A stretch of DNA of 17,500 nt from Neocallimastix lanati (nom. inval.) (GCA_016946835.1 JACVTC010000003.1:3337501-3355000); one strand, 5' to 3'. Numbered from the stretch's first letter, positions 1 through 11,215 are shown. Notes: generated by a model not told the origin, from the letters alone. Numbers and translations: made by a program.

Positions 1-36
1 GTTATTTTTTTGTTTATTCTATTCTATTTTAAATTT

Positions 37-74
<38 letters not shown>

Positions 75-115
75 GAATTGTAATTTTTTTTTTAAACTTT
101 TGGAAATTGTGTTTT

Positions 116-158
<43 letters not shown>

Positions 159-553
159 TCTTTCAATTTGCTTTTGAAATTTGTTTTGATTATATATATA
201 TAATAGATTATTGTTTCTGTATTTATTTTTTTGTATTCAATAAATAATTTTAAATTTTATTTTATTTTAATTTATTATATTTTATTATCATTTTGATTTT
301 TATTACTTTTTTATTTGAAAAAATTTATTATAAATAAAAAAATAAAAAAAAAAAATGGATAATAGTTAAAATAAAAAATATAAAAGATAAAAAATGTATT
401 GAAAAGCTTAATGATATATATTATAGATTAAAAATTATCTTTTTTTTTTATCTGAGAAATACTTTTTGATGCCATGAATGTCGATTGTTATTATTATATG
501 ATTTTATCAGATTAGGCTTTTAATAATAATAATTTTTTTTTTTTTTTAAATAT
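1..553. other. A/T-rich 3' flank of the large gene
   Basis: Nearly pure A/T with two long T runs (39-73 and 119-151) and shorter A and T runs. In the sense of the gene these are poly(A) runs downstream of the TAA stop at 556-554. An AATAAA-like hexamer on the minus strand lies near 220-228, but such hexamers are common by chance here, so no polyadenylation site is called. The slightly more complex stretch at 450-520 carries a short TCTGA/TCAGA inverted pair and is probably 3' UTR. No other gene is seen. Confidence 0.6.
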
Positions 554-3500
554 TTACTTCTTTTTACCAAATATTCTACCAATCTTATGGGATCTTCTTT
601 TATGTTTTATATCAGATCCATTATCACTATGATCTTGAGAAGTTGGAGAGGTTGGACTTAAAGAGGGAGAATGAATATTACTGCTACTTGTAGTAGTATT
701 TATACTGGTTTTATGAATTGGAGTTAAATGAATGTTCTTATTATGACCAGAAGTAGAAGGTAAATTATTCTTTTCTTCTAATTCTGAAGAATCATTTCCT
801 AACTTCATTGGTAAATTATTATTTAATGGATAGGTTTCCATATTACCATTATTATTTGAGAAACTAATAAGTTCTGGAGAGGAGATAAGTGGTGTTTTAA
901 CACTTTTACGTTTGAAAATTTTTAAGGAGTTTCTAAGGAATTCACCCTTCTTCTTTTTCTTATCTGGAGTAATAATATAAGAAGATTGATCATAGTAACT
1001 CTTAAAGTTCTTATCTCCACCTTCCATTAATAATTTTTCAGCTAATTCATTCAACTCTTGATCCTTACTTACGGTCACTTCTAATCTACCATTTTCTAGC
1101 TTAAGTCCATTTTCCATACCAATAGTACGATCACCATGATTTTCCTTTTGGGTTACATTTTCTTTACTTTGTTTAACCATACTATACTTTTGAAGTCCAC
1201 TAGGTGAAACAAGAACAATGGATTGCTTTTCAGAGACATTAGAATCTACATCACTACCATTTTCTTCTTCTTCATCAATACTTCCTTTCCTAGATGAAAC
1301 CGTCTTAATAACAGATCTTGGACGTGGCATACTGCGACGATGAGAATGCATTTGTTTATTTGATGGATTAACCACTTGGCTATTCTTATTATTTAAAGCA
1401 TTATATAAATCTAAAGTGGATTCATCTTTTCCATCGTTAATCATGGAATCTTGTACTAAAGCATTACAGATTTCAATTGAGAGTGGGGTTTCATTAAATG
1501 AAAAGCTTGGTAATAAAGAATGTGAGCTAACTTCAGTATCAACCATTGAAACCTTATCATCAGCAGTAGCATTTTTAACTTTCATATCCTTTTCCATATC
1601 CATTGGAAGATTCTTTGATTTGGATTCCTTTTCTGGTGGAACTCTTCTACGGAATTTTCCGGTGGTTGGAGAAGAAGTCATCTTCTCTTCCTTAACAAGT
1701 GGTGAAGCTTCGACTTTGGAGGCTGAAAGGGCTGGAGAAATTATATAAAGTGGTTTAGAAGATGTAGATTTTGGACTAGCCTTCATACTTGCATTTCTTA
1801 CTAATTTTCCCAATTTTTTAATAGTGGATTCCTTGACAGAATTAGAATCTAAACTATTACTTCTACTGGTGAGAATAGATGGTGGCTTTATAGATACATT
1901 ATCAATGGAATCTACCTTTCTGAGAGAGGAAGGTTCATTACTAATGCTTGGAGACTTACCAATATCCTTTGGAGACATCATTGGTGGAACAATTCTACTG
2001 TTGTTTATGGAACGATTACGTTTATGTAATTTTGGTGATTTATAAATGGCAGGACTATTACCTAATGAAGTTGGAGTTTGAGAAGGATGAATGACACGAT
2101 GGTCTTCCTTTTTGGAGTTAAAATATTGCCATGCTGAACTAGAAAGTAAGGATGGAGATAAACTACCTTTAATATTATTCTTTCTTTCTCTTTCTTGAAG
2201 AACAGATTTTGGTTTAGTTGGAGCTGCACTACTAGAAGTGAAACTCTTTATACTCTTAACCTCTGAATCGTTTCTCTTGGCTATTTTTTCTATAGAAGAT
2301 TTTGGAGTTAGATTCATCATCATTGGTGATTCCTTTAATGAAGATTCCTTTATTGGGAATTCCTTAGTTGAAGATTCCTTAACTGAGGATTCACTAACTT
2401 GAATATTTTCTGGTTCACTGGTGTATCTATTTTCGGTGTATTCTGAGAGAGTAGTTTCTTCAGTTTCAATATGAATAGAATTGGTATCAATATCTATGGC
2501 ATTCTTTTCAACTTGAAGATAACCATTATTAGTTTCACCAGATTTCACACCCCATACAACTGGTTCTGGAGTTTTTCTTTCTAAGTTAGAAATAATTAAT
2601 CTTTGTTTATCTGATCTCTTGAAGGAGATATCCGATTGACTAATATTATTCACTTCATCATTTCTTTCAGTAAATGAAGGTTGTTGAATTTCAGACTTAT
2701 CCATTACACTGCTATCATCTAATTTATCATTTTTAATTTTTTCTAATTGAACTAATAAATTATCTAAAGATTCATTAACACTCTTTTGGTCTTTCTCATT
2801 TGAAAGGGAATTATTAGCTTCATCAAAGGATTGTGATAATGATTGAAGAGGTTGTGGTATTTGAACATTTTCTTCTCTACGTTGTAACGATTTCAAAGAT
2901 GCAGATCTAGGGAAGAGTTCTCTTGGTCTCATTAAAATATTCTTTCTAACCTTAGTAAGCGAATTTGATCTTTTCATCTTTAAATCTTGTTCATCTCCAA
3001 TTGGAGTAATATTATTTGGTAAATAATTTTCTTCACTGAAATTTTCACTCATTAAAATACTATCTGGATTACAAATTGGTGAGGAGGTATCGCTATCAAC
3101 GTCAGTAGTATACACACTCCTTTCTTTCTCAATTTCATGGCTTGATTCTTCATGAGATGCTTCTTTCAATGTACTAAGTTCAGGCTTATTATTATAAGAT
3201 TTACTTATAGGACGACTAGCCATAATGGAGGATTGATTAACAGTAGAAAGAGTTGGAGAAGTAACAGTTGAAATATCATCATAACCAACATCAGAGTTAG
3301 AAAGAACAGTAATATCTGGAAATTCCTTACTCACAGAAACAGAAGATACAGTTGAATGCATCGTTTTAATTGTAGCATAAACTACTTCTTCCACTCCATC
3401 ATCTTCTGGATATGAAGAAAGAGTAGTACGAGTAGTACGCTTATTATCATAGGCAACATTTTCATGATAATCATCTTTATCATCATGTTTACTATATTCA

Positions 3501-5558
3501 TCTTCAGGATAACGACTATCATTTTCTGGAGAACGACTATCTTCTGGGTAGCGACTATCTTCAGGATAACGACTATCTTCTGGATAACGACTATCTTCTG
3601 GATAACGACTATCTTCCGGGTAACGACTATCTTCAGGATAACGACTATCTTCAGGATAACGACTATCTTCAGGATAACGACTATCTTCAGGATAACGACT
3701 ATCTTCTGGATAACGACTATCTTCTGGATAACGACTATCTTCTGGGTAGCGACTATCTTCTGGGTAACGGCTATCTTCTGGGTAACGACTATCTTCTGGG
3801 TAACGACTATCTTCTGGGTAACGACTATCTTCTGGGTAGCGACTATCTTCTGGGTAGCGACTATCTTCTGGTGAGAAAATGTCTTCTGGATAACGAACTT
3901 CATAACGATTACTGTCACGACGTTCCTGTTCTTCCTTATAATCATAAAGTTCTTTTGTTTTAATAGGCTCGATGGATTCAGCTGTGGTAGCAGCTCTTCT
4001 TCTATCACGATAGAGATTAGAATTAGAGCGTTTATCTTCTATTATTTTGTAAGATTTATCATATTTATCATCAAAATATTCATTCTCTTTTCTGGAGTCG
4101 TCAAGTGGAGTACCATCTTTTACAAATTTTTCATCTTCTTCAATAATAATATTTTCAACATCTTCTTCATTAATGGTATCTTTTATAAAGGAGTTCTCGG
4201 ACGACACTGTACTACTATGATCATCCAAATCAGAGTAAATAGACATACGATAACTATGCTTTCTAATTAAAGTAGAATTTTCAGTAATACTATTCTTTAT
4301 ACTAGAAGTTCTACTGAGACCACTCTTTATGTTATCCTTGGATTCATTCAAGGCTAAAGTGGATTCATTTAAAGAAGTGACTAATAAATCGTTTGAAAGT
4401 TTACCATTTATCTTTCTTGTATTTTTATTACTGAAACTACTTTTCTGACTGAGTGATCTTTGACTTAACGAATTTTGACGTGCAAGATTTAAAGCGTTTT
4501 CATTTGAATGACTCCAGTTTGTCATGGAATGATCTAATTTTTTTGGAGGAGCACTGAATTTACCTTCTTCACCTGTAATTGATGGAGATTCAGGCATAGA
4601 TGATTGATTTAATGAAGGTGTTATAGGTGACGTTGGGGTTGGTGGACTTGAAAGTTGAGATTGTGATTTTTTATGTTCAACCCCCCATCTTTGTAATGAA
4701 GCCTTCAAACTCTGAGTACGTTTTAATGTAATTTGACCACTTACTGGTTGTGGTAAAGGATCAATTGAAATAGCATCACTATCAATATTTGGTGATTGTC
4801 TAAGTGGAGATTGAGAAGCCTTTCTATTTATTTCATTTATTGAAGGTGAATTACTCATTTTTTGTCTTTCTTTTACATTTTGGGCTGCCCTTCTAGCTGA
4901 ATATAAAGTAGATTTAGAATTATCACGAGTGGGAGTTCTTTCTTTTGTTAAAGAACTATTTCTTGTTAAAGAACTACTTCTTGTTAAAGAGCTACTTCTT
5001 GTTAAAGAATTACTTCTCCTAGGAGTTAATGGTGTCTTTGGTAATGTTATAGGTACTTTTGACTGATTTGTAGGCTCCATTGGAACTGGAGGAGGTGATG
5101 AATAGTATTCTAGTTGAGGATTTCTATTAGAATAACCAGAAAAAGATCTTGATCTTCTTCTACCCCTTCTTTCTTCCATTTCTTGTTCAGAATAATCTGG
5201 TTCTGGTCTATAATTAACTTGAGGTGAATAAAATACAGGTGAATCTCTATTTTTTGGTATAGGTGATAAATGTGGACTCATTAATGCATTACTGCTATAA
5301 TTAATGGTAGCTTTATTATTATTATTATTAAGTACTACAGCATCTGATTTTGGATTAATATGAACAGGTTTCATTTGTTTTTCTTTACCAGCTGAACTAT
5401 TATTATGACTATTTACATTAAAAATTCCATGTTTACTACCCCTGAAAAATGGTAATTTTCTAGAAGAGCGTGATGATTGCGAACGAAATAACTGATTATT
5501 TAATGGAGGACTTATTTTCATTGGGTATTCCTTTAATATTTTTTTTATTAGTTTTTTT

Positions 5559-5589
<31 letters not shown>

Positions 5590-5897
5590 GTATAAATATA
5601 TAAATATATATAAATATTAATAAGTTAAAAAAAAAAATATAATTATATTAAAAGTTGATTTATATATATTATTTATTTCTCTTATTTTTTATTCTATTTT
5701 TTCAAAAATAATTAGTTCTATCATTTTAAAATTAGAAATAGATATTGTTGAAAAATATGAAAAATATTATATACATTATATTCTTGAGTTGGTCCTCTTG
5801 AATTTGTAGATCTTGAACTACCAGTTCTTGTAAGATTTGGTGATTTTTTCCAGTTAGTAACGGTTTCTTGTAATTCCTTTCTTCTACCAGCAAACAT
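554..5897 (-). CDS. large Ser/Pro-rich repeat protein, two exons (5897-5775 joined to 5530-554)
   Basis: Unrecognised protein of about 1699 residues, mostly low complexity and probably disordered. Exon 1 (41 codons, begins MFAGRRKELQET, ends GPTQEYN) joins exon 2 in phase 0 and adds EYP before the Met at 5521, which would otherwise look like the start. Residue numbers here count from that internal Met; add 44 for the full protein. Residues 167-195 hold tandem RSNSL/RSSSL/RNSSL motifs, resembling basophilic-kinase or 14-3-3 sites. An acidic patch lies near 450-475, and the DSRYPE array at about 553-660. Many SP/TP sites are scattered through it. The C terminus is basic, with a Lys-rich stretch followed by LRNSLKIFKRKS and a final IGRIFGKKK. 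No signal peptide, membrane span or catalytic domain is visible. A phosphorylated scaffold or cytoskeletal/cortical adaptor is a guess from composition only. Exon 2 is uninterrupted for 1655 codons in extremely A/T-rich DNA, which makes coding near certain; exon 1 is less certain. Confidence 0.88.
3542..3865 (-). repeat. 18 tandem 18-bp units encoding DSRYPE
   Basis: Eighteen contiguous 18-bp units lie in frame inside the large gene. Every unit encodes DSRYPE (in rotation RYPEDS), and degenerate units flank the array (SPED on one side, DSRSPEN and DSRYPEDEYSK on the other). Units differ in DNA at Arg (CGT/CGC), Tyr (TAT/TAC), Pro (CCA/CCT/CCG) and once Ser (AGC), yet no unit changes an amino acid. 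Each unit is charged, with a Tyr and a Ser flanked by Asp/Arg, and could form an extended repeated binding or phosphorylation surface. Because the period is a multiple of three and lacks stops, other frames also stay open here. Confidence 0.97.
5531..5774 (-). other. predicted spliceosomal intron, 244 nt
   Basis: On the minus strand the donor reads AAT|GTATAT at 5775/5774 and the acceptor ATTAAAG|GAA at 5531/5530. A CTAATAA branch-like motif lies at 5551-5545, its A about 17 nt from the acceptor, matching the fungal CTRAY consensus. Splicing keeps phase 0 on both sides. The interior is almost only A and T, with TA repeats and A/T runs, whereas both flanks have coding-like composition. The first exon's reading frame stays open into the intron for only a few tens of bases before a stop. 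No cDNA was available, so the junction rests on consensus, phase and composition. Confidence 0.72.
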
Positions 5898-7184
5898 TTT
5901 TATTAATATTAAATTATTTTAACTGATATTTATTATATGTATTATATGTATTATACGTATTAAATATTACTAAATATAATATATAAAAATATATATATAT
6001 AAATTTTTATTGTTAATAATGATATATTCAAAAAGCTTTTTTAAAAAAAATTTTTTTTCTTAAAATTTTTAAAAGTACAGTATTAATTATTTTTTTTAAT
6101 TATCTATATACCTTATTTATTATCTATTATTTAATAATATTAATATTAAATATATTTAAAAGTAAAAATAAAATCTTTTATATATTAAATCTAGTCTATA
6201 TTCTTTTTTTTTTTTTCTTTTTTTTTACTTTTATATATTATTATTGATTCAAAATATTTTATTTTTGTTTTATTAGTTGAATTTTATATATAAAAAAATA
6301 TCATATAAAAACTTTTTAGTTAAATAGCTTATCTGTATTTTTCTTATATAAAATATATATGTCTTTTATTATTAAATTATATATTTGAATTATTAAAATA
6401 ATAACAATTTTTTGATTGAATTATTAAACAATAAAAAATTTTTGAAAATTTATTATATTGTATTTGCTTAAAATAAAAAGTTATTGTTTATATTGAATTT
6501 CAATTATTATTATTTTATAGAGAAATTCTTTAAATATTAATATTATTTTCTATCTAATTATATATATGAAATTTTTATTTTAATGTATATAAATATATAA
6601 CATATATATATATTTTTTTTATTATTTTAGAAATTTATTAACATTGCTTTTTTTTTTCTTGTTTTTATCAATATTTATAAATATAAAGATAAATAAAATA
6701 GTTGATATATATTATTGTTTTATGTTTATTAATAATAAACAATTAATACAAATAATTAAAATTATCGAAAACTTCTTTCTAATATTTATTTTTTCTTTCT
6801 TTCTTTCTTTAAATTATTATTCTTTAAGTATATCTTTTATAAAAAGTTTATTTACTTTTTTTTTTTTTTTTCTTATTCTGAAATTTTGGCTCGAAAAGAT
6901 TTGTATTATTAAGATAAAATAAAAATATGTATGTATATATATTTATTTTTATTTGATTATACTTTAACGACAGATTTATTTATTTAAATTAAATACATCT
7001 AATTAATTTATTCTATCAATGAATATAATAACTTAATATTATTTAAACATTAAAGAATAAATTAATAGATCTATTCTTTCATTCAAATAAATAAAATTAC
7101 AAAATATCGTTAAAATGTCTTATTATATAATAAAATTTTATATATATATAGATTTAAAAAAAGAAATGATTTTAAATTTATTTT

Positions 7185-7188
<4 letters not shown>
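5898..7188. other. A/T-rich upstream spacer of the large gene
   Basis: Essentially only A and T: TA dinucleotide stretches (5980-6000), T-rich pyrimidine blocks (6203-6227, 6788-6810, 6859-6872) and TATATAAA-like strings that cannot be told apart from background. The sequence before the exon-1 ATG (AATATTAATAAAA) is A-rich, as is usual for starts in A/T-rich fungi. The promoter should lie here, but no discrete element can be supported. An open frame at 6644-6922 encodes only Phe/Ile/Leu/Lys/Asn and looks like composition, not a gene. Confidence 0.5.

Positions 7189-7227
<39 letters not shown>
7189..7227. repeat. A39 homopolymer
   Basis: An uninterrupted run of 39 A residues in A/T spacer, not attached to any recognisable element body on either side. 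It may be a replication-slippage product rather than a retroposon tail. Confidence 0.95.
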
Positions 7228-7229
<2 letters not shown>

Positions 7230-7301
7230 AAATTTTAAAAATAAAAAAAAAATTTATTATAAAATATATTATAAAATTTTTATAAATATTAATTATTTAT
7301 C

Positions 7302-7390
7302 TATTCATTATTTATTAATTCAATATCTATTTATTCATTATTTATTTATTCATTATTTATTTATTCATTATTTATTTATTCATTATTTTA
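7302..7390. repeat. 15-bp tandem repeat, about 4 to 5 copies
   Basis: A unit of TTCATTATTTATTTA recurs at 15-bp spacing, with a degenerate copy at the left end. It is a simple A/T minisatellite in noncoding spacer with no associated gene. Confidence 0.85.
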
Positions 7391-8500
7391 ATTTTAAGAT
7401 TCATAAATAATTAATTTAATAATAATAATTCAAGTAAAGAAAGAAAAAAATGTGCTAAATTATAAAGAAAAAAGTTTTTTTTTTTTTTTTATATTTAATA
7501 TATCATAATGAGTTGTAATTTTTATTAATTGCTTAATCTATACATAATATATAAATATATAAATTAATATATATAATAATAGTAATTAAAAAAAAAAAAA
7601 AAAAAAAAAACAGCCAATATTAATTATATAAATTATATTATATGTATTCATTTTTTTATAGATAAAAAAAAAAAAAACAACTTTGAAAATTCAATAATAA
7701 TAATTATAATAAATAAGGTTTGAGATAATTGATTTAATATATTTTTCTATAAAAAATAAAGAAAAAAATAAAAAAAAATTACAACATATTTTTATTTATT
7801 TAAAATACATTTTAATATATATAAATAATGTTCAATATATAATTTAATATATTTTGTTTATATAGTGAATAAACATTTTGATTTATTTATCGAATAATAT
7901 ATTAGAATATAATATATAATTTTATTTAATATATATTTTATTTATTATTTATTTATAATATAATATATAATAAAATAATATTGACCATATTTTTCTTTTC
8001 ATTATATATTTTATTTATACACAAAAATTTATTAAGACGAATATATTGAATTTCATATATTAATAAAATTAAATTAATATATGAAATTTATGACACAATA
8101 TATTCTTCAATATATATTAATATATAAAAATATTTGAACATTCTTACAATAGGAAAAGTATAAATATATTTCAAATTTCTATATTATATTAATTTTATAT
8201 AAATAGTTTAAATCATTTATTGTATAAAAAAGGAAATTTTTAATATAAAATTTGAAATTTCTTTATTTGTAAAAAAAAAATTTTATTTCATTATGATTGT
8301 AAACTTTATTTATTATAGAAATGATGTAAATACGTTCTATTATACTTTCTTTATGTCATAAATACGTTGGTGCTACAAGAGAAGAATAGAATTTGTACTA
8401 CGTTTATATTTTTTTAATTAATTAATAATTAATATTAAATAGAAATTTTTTTTATGATTTAATTAATTATAAATATTAACTGTAATTATTAATTTTATTA
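7391..8500. other. A/T spacer without recognisable gene
   Basis: TA-rich DNA with A and T runs at 7475-7490, 7588-7610 and 7664-7677. The only ordered structure is the inverted repeat at 8039-8105. A slightly richer patch at 8318-8402 repeats AAATACGTT twice but has no open frame or family signature. Confidence 0.5.
8039..8105. repeat. long inverted repeat, hairpin or cruciform
   Basis: A 16-bp perfect inner pair (8049-8064 with 8073-8088) flanks an 8-nt loop. It is extended by a second perfect 10-bp pair, GAATATATTG (8039-8048) with CAATATATTC (8096-8105), separated on the right side by a 7-nt bulge. That gives 26 paired positions in 67 bp. It may be a miniature-element footprint or a cruciform. 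No gene end lies close enough to call it a terminator. Confidence 0.8.
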
Positions 8501-8700
8501 TTATTTATTATTTATCATTTATTATTATTTATTATTCCATTATTTATTATTTATTTATTATTCAATTATTTATTATTTATTATTTATTATTCTTTTATTT
8601 ATTATTTATTATTCTATTATTCTATTATTTATTATTTATTATTTAATTATTTATTATTTATTATTTATTATTATTTATTATTTATTATTATTTATTACTA
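8490..8700. repeat. irregular (TTATTTA/TTATT)n microsatellite
   Basis: Tandem mix of TTATTTA and TTATT units with a few single-base interruptions (ATTCCATT, ATTCTTTT). It uses the same motif family as the array at 9553-9843. Noncoding. Confidence 0.85.
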
Positions 8701-8718
8701 TTGTTAGTATTATAATAA

Positions 8719-8834
8719 TAAAATTAATTATTAATTATCAATTATTTTATTGTAATAATAATAAATTATTAATTATCAATTATTTCATATTTCATATTTA
8801 AAATTAAATAATTGATAATTAATAATTAATTTTA
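8719..8834. repeat. 30-bp inverted repeat with an extra direct copy
   Basis: The arms are 8719-8749 and 8805-8834, complementary across about 30 positions with a single one-base indel, around a core of ATTATTAATTATCAATTATTT. The same core recurs in direct orientation at about 8764-8784 between the arms. It lies directly beside the less A/T-rich island at 8860-9245. No transposase is present nearby. Confidence 0.75.
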
Positions 8835-8859
8835 TTTTAATAAAACCATTAAAACCATT

Positions 8860-9245
8860 AAAACCATAAAATATTTAATTTTTTAATGATAATTCCTAAT
8901 CATTTAGATGGCATTTAGTGGTAATTATTTAACGAAACCTTTTTTATTATTTATGATCATATTAAAAAAAAATTTATTAGAATTAATTTCAGTTATCGAT
9001 TGGAAAATGAATATAAAATGATAATCTTCATAGAATAGACAAATTTTAGACCTATTCATCTTATTTAGTCCGTCTTTCAATATTTCAAAGTTGTTATCCT
9101 GGTGGTTAATACTTGGGATTAACAAACATAAGATTTCTGAATTGTTCCTATGACTACCTCTTGAATTTATTTGGGGTTTTTTTCATCTTATCAGGGTGTT
9201 TTTTTTTTTTTTTTTTTTTTAGTGTAGTTGCTCCTCCCTCGATAA
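8860..9245 (-). other. less A/T-rich island, possible decayed coding sequence
   Basis: Base composition rises sharply above the surrounding spacer. On the minus strand a 66-codon frame (9125-8925) contains NNFEILKDGLNKMNRSKICL, which looks less like composition noise than other frames in the spacer. A T run at 9199-9221 interrupts the upstream part, as in the dead LINE further right. No family is recognised and no functional start is supported. A decayed retrotransposon fragment is the likeliest explanation by analogy. Confidence 0.3.
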
Positions 9246-9552
9246 TTGATAAAAAAATATATAAATTTAAACTAATAAAAATAAAAATATAAATTTTAAA
9301 TAATAAAAAATGAGAATAATCATATTAGAAATTGAAGAATATCTTTATTTATTTATTAGTACAGTGGTAGTAAATACTTTTCTTGTGTTCTTCAATATTC
9401 AATTTATATAATAAAATAATATTTATATTTATTATTTAATCTTAAATAATTATAAATAATTAATTAATAAAATTTTATTTATTAATTAAGCTAAAATATC
9501 TTTTTGTATCACCTTGATAATTATTTTTAAACTTTAAATATTATTATAATCT

Positions 9553-9843
9553 TTAATTATTTATTATTTATTATTTATTATTTATTATTTATTTATTTAT
9601 TATTTATTATTTATTATTTATTATTTATTATTTATTATTTATTATTTATTATTTATTATTTATTATTTATTATTTATTATTTATTATTTAATTATTTATT
9701 ATTTATTATTTATTATTTATTATTTATTATTTATTATTTATTATTTATTATTTATTATTTATTATTTATTATTTATTATTTATTATTTATTATTTATTAT
9801 TTATTATTAATTATTATTTATTTATTATTTATTATTTATTATT
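9553..9843. repeat. (TTTATTA)n 7-bp microsatellite
   Basis: About 290 bp of nearly perfect 7-bp repeat, with a few indels that add TTTA or drop one base. Its period of seven prevents any long open frame. A palindrome-like stretch around AATTAATAAAATTTTATTTATT lies just before it, near 9458-9488. Confidence 0.95.
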
Positions 9844-10186
9844 GTAAAAATGAATTATTATTTATTTATTGTAAAAATGAAAAGTGTGAAGTAGTGAATA
9901 CTTTATTCTTTTCTCCTATATAGTAATTATATTAAAAAAATAATAATAGTAATTAATAAAAGGCAATTCATTTGTTTTAGTTTATTCCATCAAACTAAAT
10001 AAGATTATAGATAATGTAAATAATAAAATAATAAAATAATAAAATAATAAAATAATATAATAATAAAATAATAAAATAATATAATAATATTTTAATTATT
10101 AAACCAAATATAGTATTTTTTTAAATGAATAAAAAAAATTAAAAATTAAAATTTTATTTTAAATATAAAATATGTTATTTATACCC

Positions 10187-10288
<102 letters not shown>

Positions 10289-10717
10289 GTTTTTGTTTTT
10301 AAACTCAGTTTAGTTATATTTTTCTTTTTAAATTATTAAATAAAAGCACATATGATAAAATTTTTATTAATAAAAAAGAATTGTTTTTTTTTTATTATTT
10401 TTATTTTTACTCTTTTGCATTTCCTTTTTTTCTTTATTTTTTTTTTTTTTTATTTTATTTTTTTTTTATTCTTCATACAGAATAATTAGAATCAAATTTA
10501 ATTAAAAATAAAATAAAATATATATACTACTATTTGCAAATAAAAATTTAAAATTAATTTTATTTATAAAAAAAAACTTTATCATTAAATAACTTATAGT
10601 GGCTTGTATTATCTATGAATTTTTTTTAAAGATATCATGATCAATTCATTCACTCACCTTGATTAAATTTTCCTTTAAATTAAACTTTAAATATGTATTT
10701 GTGGCTTAATAAGTCTA

Positions 10718-10847
10718 TGTTAAATATTTAAAGTCTAATTAAACTTTGAAAATTGTACCGTTAATACATTTTTTTTATTTAATATAAATATATTTATATT
10801 AAATATTAAATAAATAAATAGATTATCTTCTTATTGAGAATAAATAA

Positions 10848-10893
<46 letters not shown>

Positions 10894-11087
10894 ATAATAA
10901 ATATGATAAAATATGAAACTCAATAATATTTTATAATATATATTTTATTTAATAACAATATTTAATTAACAATTTTATTTAATTAAAATATTTTATTTAA
11001 TTAAAGAAGACTAATTCTTCTTATTCTATATTAATCTTATTCTTAATAAAGCATAATATGCTTAATTTTATTTACTACAGTTTAACA
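10718..11087 (-). repeat. candidate 3' LTR of the copia relic
   Basis: On the minus strand the block begins TGTTAAAC at 11087, directly after a purine tract GAGGGAAAA (11096-11088). It ends ATTTAACA at 10718, so its ends are TGTTAAA...TTTAACA, the short inverted TG...CA termini typical of LTRs. It lies downstream of the copia pol stop (11216) in the right order. Length is about 370 bp, reasonable for copia. Inside are an AAGCATATTATGCTT hairpin and an (ATT)n expansion. There is no second LTR in the window, so the far boundary is a guess; the near boundary with the purine tract is better supported. Confidence 0.45.
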
Positions 11088-11215
11088 TTTTCCCTCTACA
11101 TTATGTCTTTATATTAAATTTTATTCTTTATATTTATATATATTATAAAATATATATTTTATAATATATATTTTATTAATTAGAGTCTATTTTGATCATC
11201 AAAAAATGGTTATCA

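Noticed and set aside
1416-2045. Two plus-strand frames (110 and 73 codons) opposite the large gene
   Set aside because: Antisense shadows of the 1655-codon exon, with no independent signature.
3464-3874. 136-codon plus-strand frame of ITTIFR-like repeats
   Set aside because: Antisense of the same array. It has no composition or motif support outside the repeat.
3382-4008. 208-codon minus-strand frame rich in VVIQKI repeats
   Set aside because: It is another frame of the 18-bp DSRYPE array. A stop-free 18-bp unit keeps every frame open, and the synonymous-only variation supports the DSRYPE frame.
6644-6922. 92-codon plus-strand frame, hydrophobic
   Set aside because: Only A/T-encoded residues (Phe, Ile, Leu, Lys, Asn, Tyr) from T-rich spacer. 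No boundary in composition marks it as a gene.
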